From positions 1 through 5,590 of the forward strand of contig CALKAK010000166.1 in the NCBI GenBank assembly GCA_937983015.1: a stretch of DNA of 5,590 nucleotides, in the 5' to 3' direction. The position numbers and the translations under genes were made by a program. The notes beneath the pieces were generated by a model. The model was not told the DNA's origin and did not search any database. It saw only the letters and a list, made by a program, of their open reading frames with translations. Numbering within the stretch: the first letter of the stretch is position 1; each line of letters begins with the position of its first letter. The DNA is from an uncultured Bacillaceae bacterium. Lineage in GTDB: Bacteria; Bacillota; Bacilli; Bacillales; Caldibacillaceae. This document shows positions 4,186-5,590 of the stretch, piece after piece.

Positions 4186-5118
4186 TTGAATGCAGGGATA
4201 ATCGGCGTCGGCAGTTATGTTCCGGAAAAAGTTGTGACGAATTTCGATTTGGAGAAGATCATGGATACATCGGATGAATGGATCCGGACGCGAACAGGGA
4301 TTGTGGAACGGCGCATCGCGGCGGAAAATGAAAGTACCGCGGATATGGCTTACCGGGCGGCTCAAGCGGCCCTTGATGCTTCTGGTATCCATCCGGAAGA
4401 GCTCGATATGATTTTGGTTGCCACAGCAACCCCGGATCGATCGTTCCCATCCGTGGCCTGTGTTTTGCAAGAAAAAATCGGTGCGAAACATTGCGCCGCA
4501 ATCGATATCAGTGCGGCCTGTTCCGGTTTTATCTACGGGCTGATCACCGCCGGACAATTTATCACATCCGGTGCATACCGTTATGTCCTCGTTGTCGGTG
4601 CGGAAAAACTGTCAAAACTAATCGATTGGAACGACCGCAGTACCGCGGTTCTTTTCGGCGATGGAGCGGGTGCTGTCGTGATGGGACCCGTATCGGACGG
4701 GCGCGGGATTCTCGCTTTTGAACTTGGGGCCGATGGCAGCGGAGGCAAATACTTGTACGAAGACCGGTATATCATGATGAACGGTCGGGAAGTGTTTAAG
4801 TTTGCCGTCCGGCAGATGGGTGAGTCGGCAGAAAATGTCATCGTAAAAGCCGGACTCGAAAAAGAAGATGTTGATTTCCTGATTCCGCACCAGGCGAATA
4901 TACGTATCATGGAAGCGGCACGTGAACGTCTTGGCTTACCTAAGGAAAAAATGTCAAATGTGATTGCCAAATATGGCAATACCTCAGCTGCATCGATCCC
5001 GATCGCGTTGAAAGATGAATTGGCACAAGGGAAGATCAAAGACGATGATATTGTCGTTATGGTCGGTTTCGGTGGTGGCTTGACCTGGGGAAGCGTACTT
5101 CTGCGCTGGGGAAGGTAA
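4186..5118 (+). CDS. fabH: 3-oxoacyl-[ACP] synthase III (FabH)
   Basis: FabH (KAS III) condenses a primer acyl-CoA (in bacilli typically branched-chain) with malonyl-ACP, starting type II fatty acid synthesis in the cytosol. Residue order fits a full-length 310-aa KAS III. The catalytic Cys112 lies in DISAACSGF (107-115), His235 in IPHQANIR, and Asn265 in YGNTSAAS. The conserved DEWIRTRTGI (30-39) and the terminal GFGGGLTWG (294-302) are also present. I choose TTG at 4186 as the start (protein MNAGIIGVG...): it lies eight bases after GGAGGAG (4171-4177), and Bacillus homologues begin MKAGILGVG. The in-frame GTG at 4177 would overlap that Shine-Dalgarno and add three residues. It is followed by fabF after 64 bases with no terminator, so they form an operon, probably under FapR control. 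No anomaly beyond the TTG start. Confidence 0.97.
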   Translation: MNAGIIGVGSYVPEKVVTNFDLEKIMDTSDEWIRTRTGIVERRIAAENESTADMAYRAAQAALDASGIHPEELDMILVATATPDRSFPSVACVLQEKIGAKHCAAIDISAACSGFIYGLITAGQFITSGAYRYVLVVGAEKLSKLIDWNDRSTAVLFGDGAGAVVMGPVSDGRGILAFELGADGSGGKYLYEDRYIMMNGREVFKFAVRQMGESAENVIVKAGLEKEDVDFLIPHQANIRIMEAARERLGLPKEKMSNVIAKYGNTSAASIPIALKDELAQGKIKDDDIVVMVGFGGGLTWGSVLLRWGR

Positions 5119-5182
5119 ATCCTTTTTTCGACGAAATGAACCAATCATGTAGAAGAAACATTTCTGAAAAGGAGATGTGGGT

Positions 5183-5590
5183 ATGGAAAAAAGAAGAGTG
5201 GTGGTAACAGGTGTCGGTGCAGTGACACCTTTGGGCAATGATGTGGCAACTTCGTGGTCGAACTTGATCCAGGGAAAATCAGGAATCGGCCCATTGACCC
5301 GGTTAAATCCGGATGATTTTCCGGCTAAAGTAGCCGGTGAAGTGAAAGATTTTCAGCCGGAAAAATACATCAATCCGAAAGATGTCCGGAAAATGGACCG
5401 GTTTACTCATTATGCGATCGCGGCGGCACTCGAAGCGGTTGAAGATGCCCAACTTGTCATCGATGAGGATAATGCCCATCGTGTCGGGGTTTGGATCGGT
5501 TCGGGAATCGGGGGTATAGAGACGATTGAAAATCAGCATAAGAATTTTCTTGAAAGAGGGTATCGCCGGGTCAGTCCTTTTTTCGTACCG
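5183..5590 (+). CDS. fabF: 3-oxoacyl-[ACP] synthase II (FabF), partial, runs off the right edge
   Basis: The first 136 of roughly 413 residues of KAS II, which elongates acyl-ACP with malonyl-ACP. The N-terminus RRVVVTGVGAVTPLG (3-17) is the FabF/FabB signature, followed by the expected RKMDRFTHYAIAAALEAVED (69-88) and GVWIGSGIGGIET segments. The catalytic Cys and two His lie downstream of the window and cannot be checked. The ATG at 5183 is eight bases after GGAG (5171-5174) within an AAAAGGAGA site. An ATG at 5175 is out of frame. Placed directly after fabH, as in B. subtilis fabHA-fabF. Confidence 0.97.
   Translation, partial: MEKRRVVVTGVGAVTPLGNDVATSWSNLIQGKSGIGPLTRLNPDDFPAKVAGEVKDFQPEKYINPKDVRKMDRFTHYAIAAALEAVEDAQLVIDEDNAHRVGVWIGSGIGGIETIENQHKNFLERGYRRVSPFFVP

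Overview
The window looks like chromosomal DNA of a low-to-moderate-GC Bacillaceae bacterium (Bacillota). The evidence is strong purine-rich Shine-Dalgarno sites, GTG and TTG starts, classic U-tailed terminators, and a gene order that matches the Bacillus subtilis yitU-yitV-yitW ... yjzD-yjaU-yjaV ... fabH-fabF neighbourhood. Species cannot be assigned from the sequence alone.

Layout: (1) 1-212, minus strand: N-terminal part of a HAD (Cof/YitU-type) phosphatase. A 194-base divergent promoter region follows. (2) 407-1579, plus strand: alpha/beta hydrolase YitV, then the MIP18/DUF59 protein YitW with its own likely promoter, closed by a very strong terminator at 1626-1673. (3) 1674-2100: an AT-rich stretch with no convincing gene. 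It holds an imperfect inverted repeat, a start-less 80-codon open frame on the minus strand, and at its right edge a hairpin terminator that reads on the plus strand. In B. subtilis the arginine/carbamoyl-phosphate cluster sits at about this place, so the stretch may be a rearrangement scar. (4) 2101-2283, minus strand: two-TM small membrane protein YjzD with an extended -10 promoter. (5) 2559-4070, plus strand: YjaU (alpha/beta-hydrolase fold, nucleophile serine apparently replaced) and YjaV (NAD(P)-binding, degenerate SDR), 21 bases apart and probably co-transcribed. (6) 4186-5590, plus strand: fabH and the start of fabF, preceded by an AT-rich promoter carrying a good candidate FapR operator.

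The best-understood functional unit is fabH-fabF: FabH starts type II fatty acid synthesis by condensing acyl-CoA with malonyl-ACP, and FabF elongates. The operator suggests malonyl-CoA-responsive control by FapR. YitU (flavin-pathway type phosphatase), YitW (Fe-S maturation family), YitV, YjzD, YjaU and YjaV are conserved Bacillaceae genes that are mostly poorly characterised. The med-comZ pair found between yjaV and fabH in B. subtilis is absent here.

I did not find a clearly new biological system. The points most worth a second look are the operator, the two catalytically degenerate enzymes, the possible scar at 1674-2100 and the tandem palindrome at 2088-2110.
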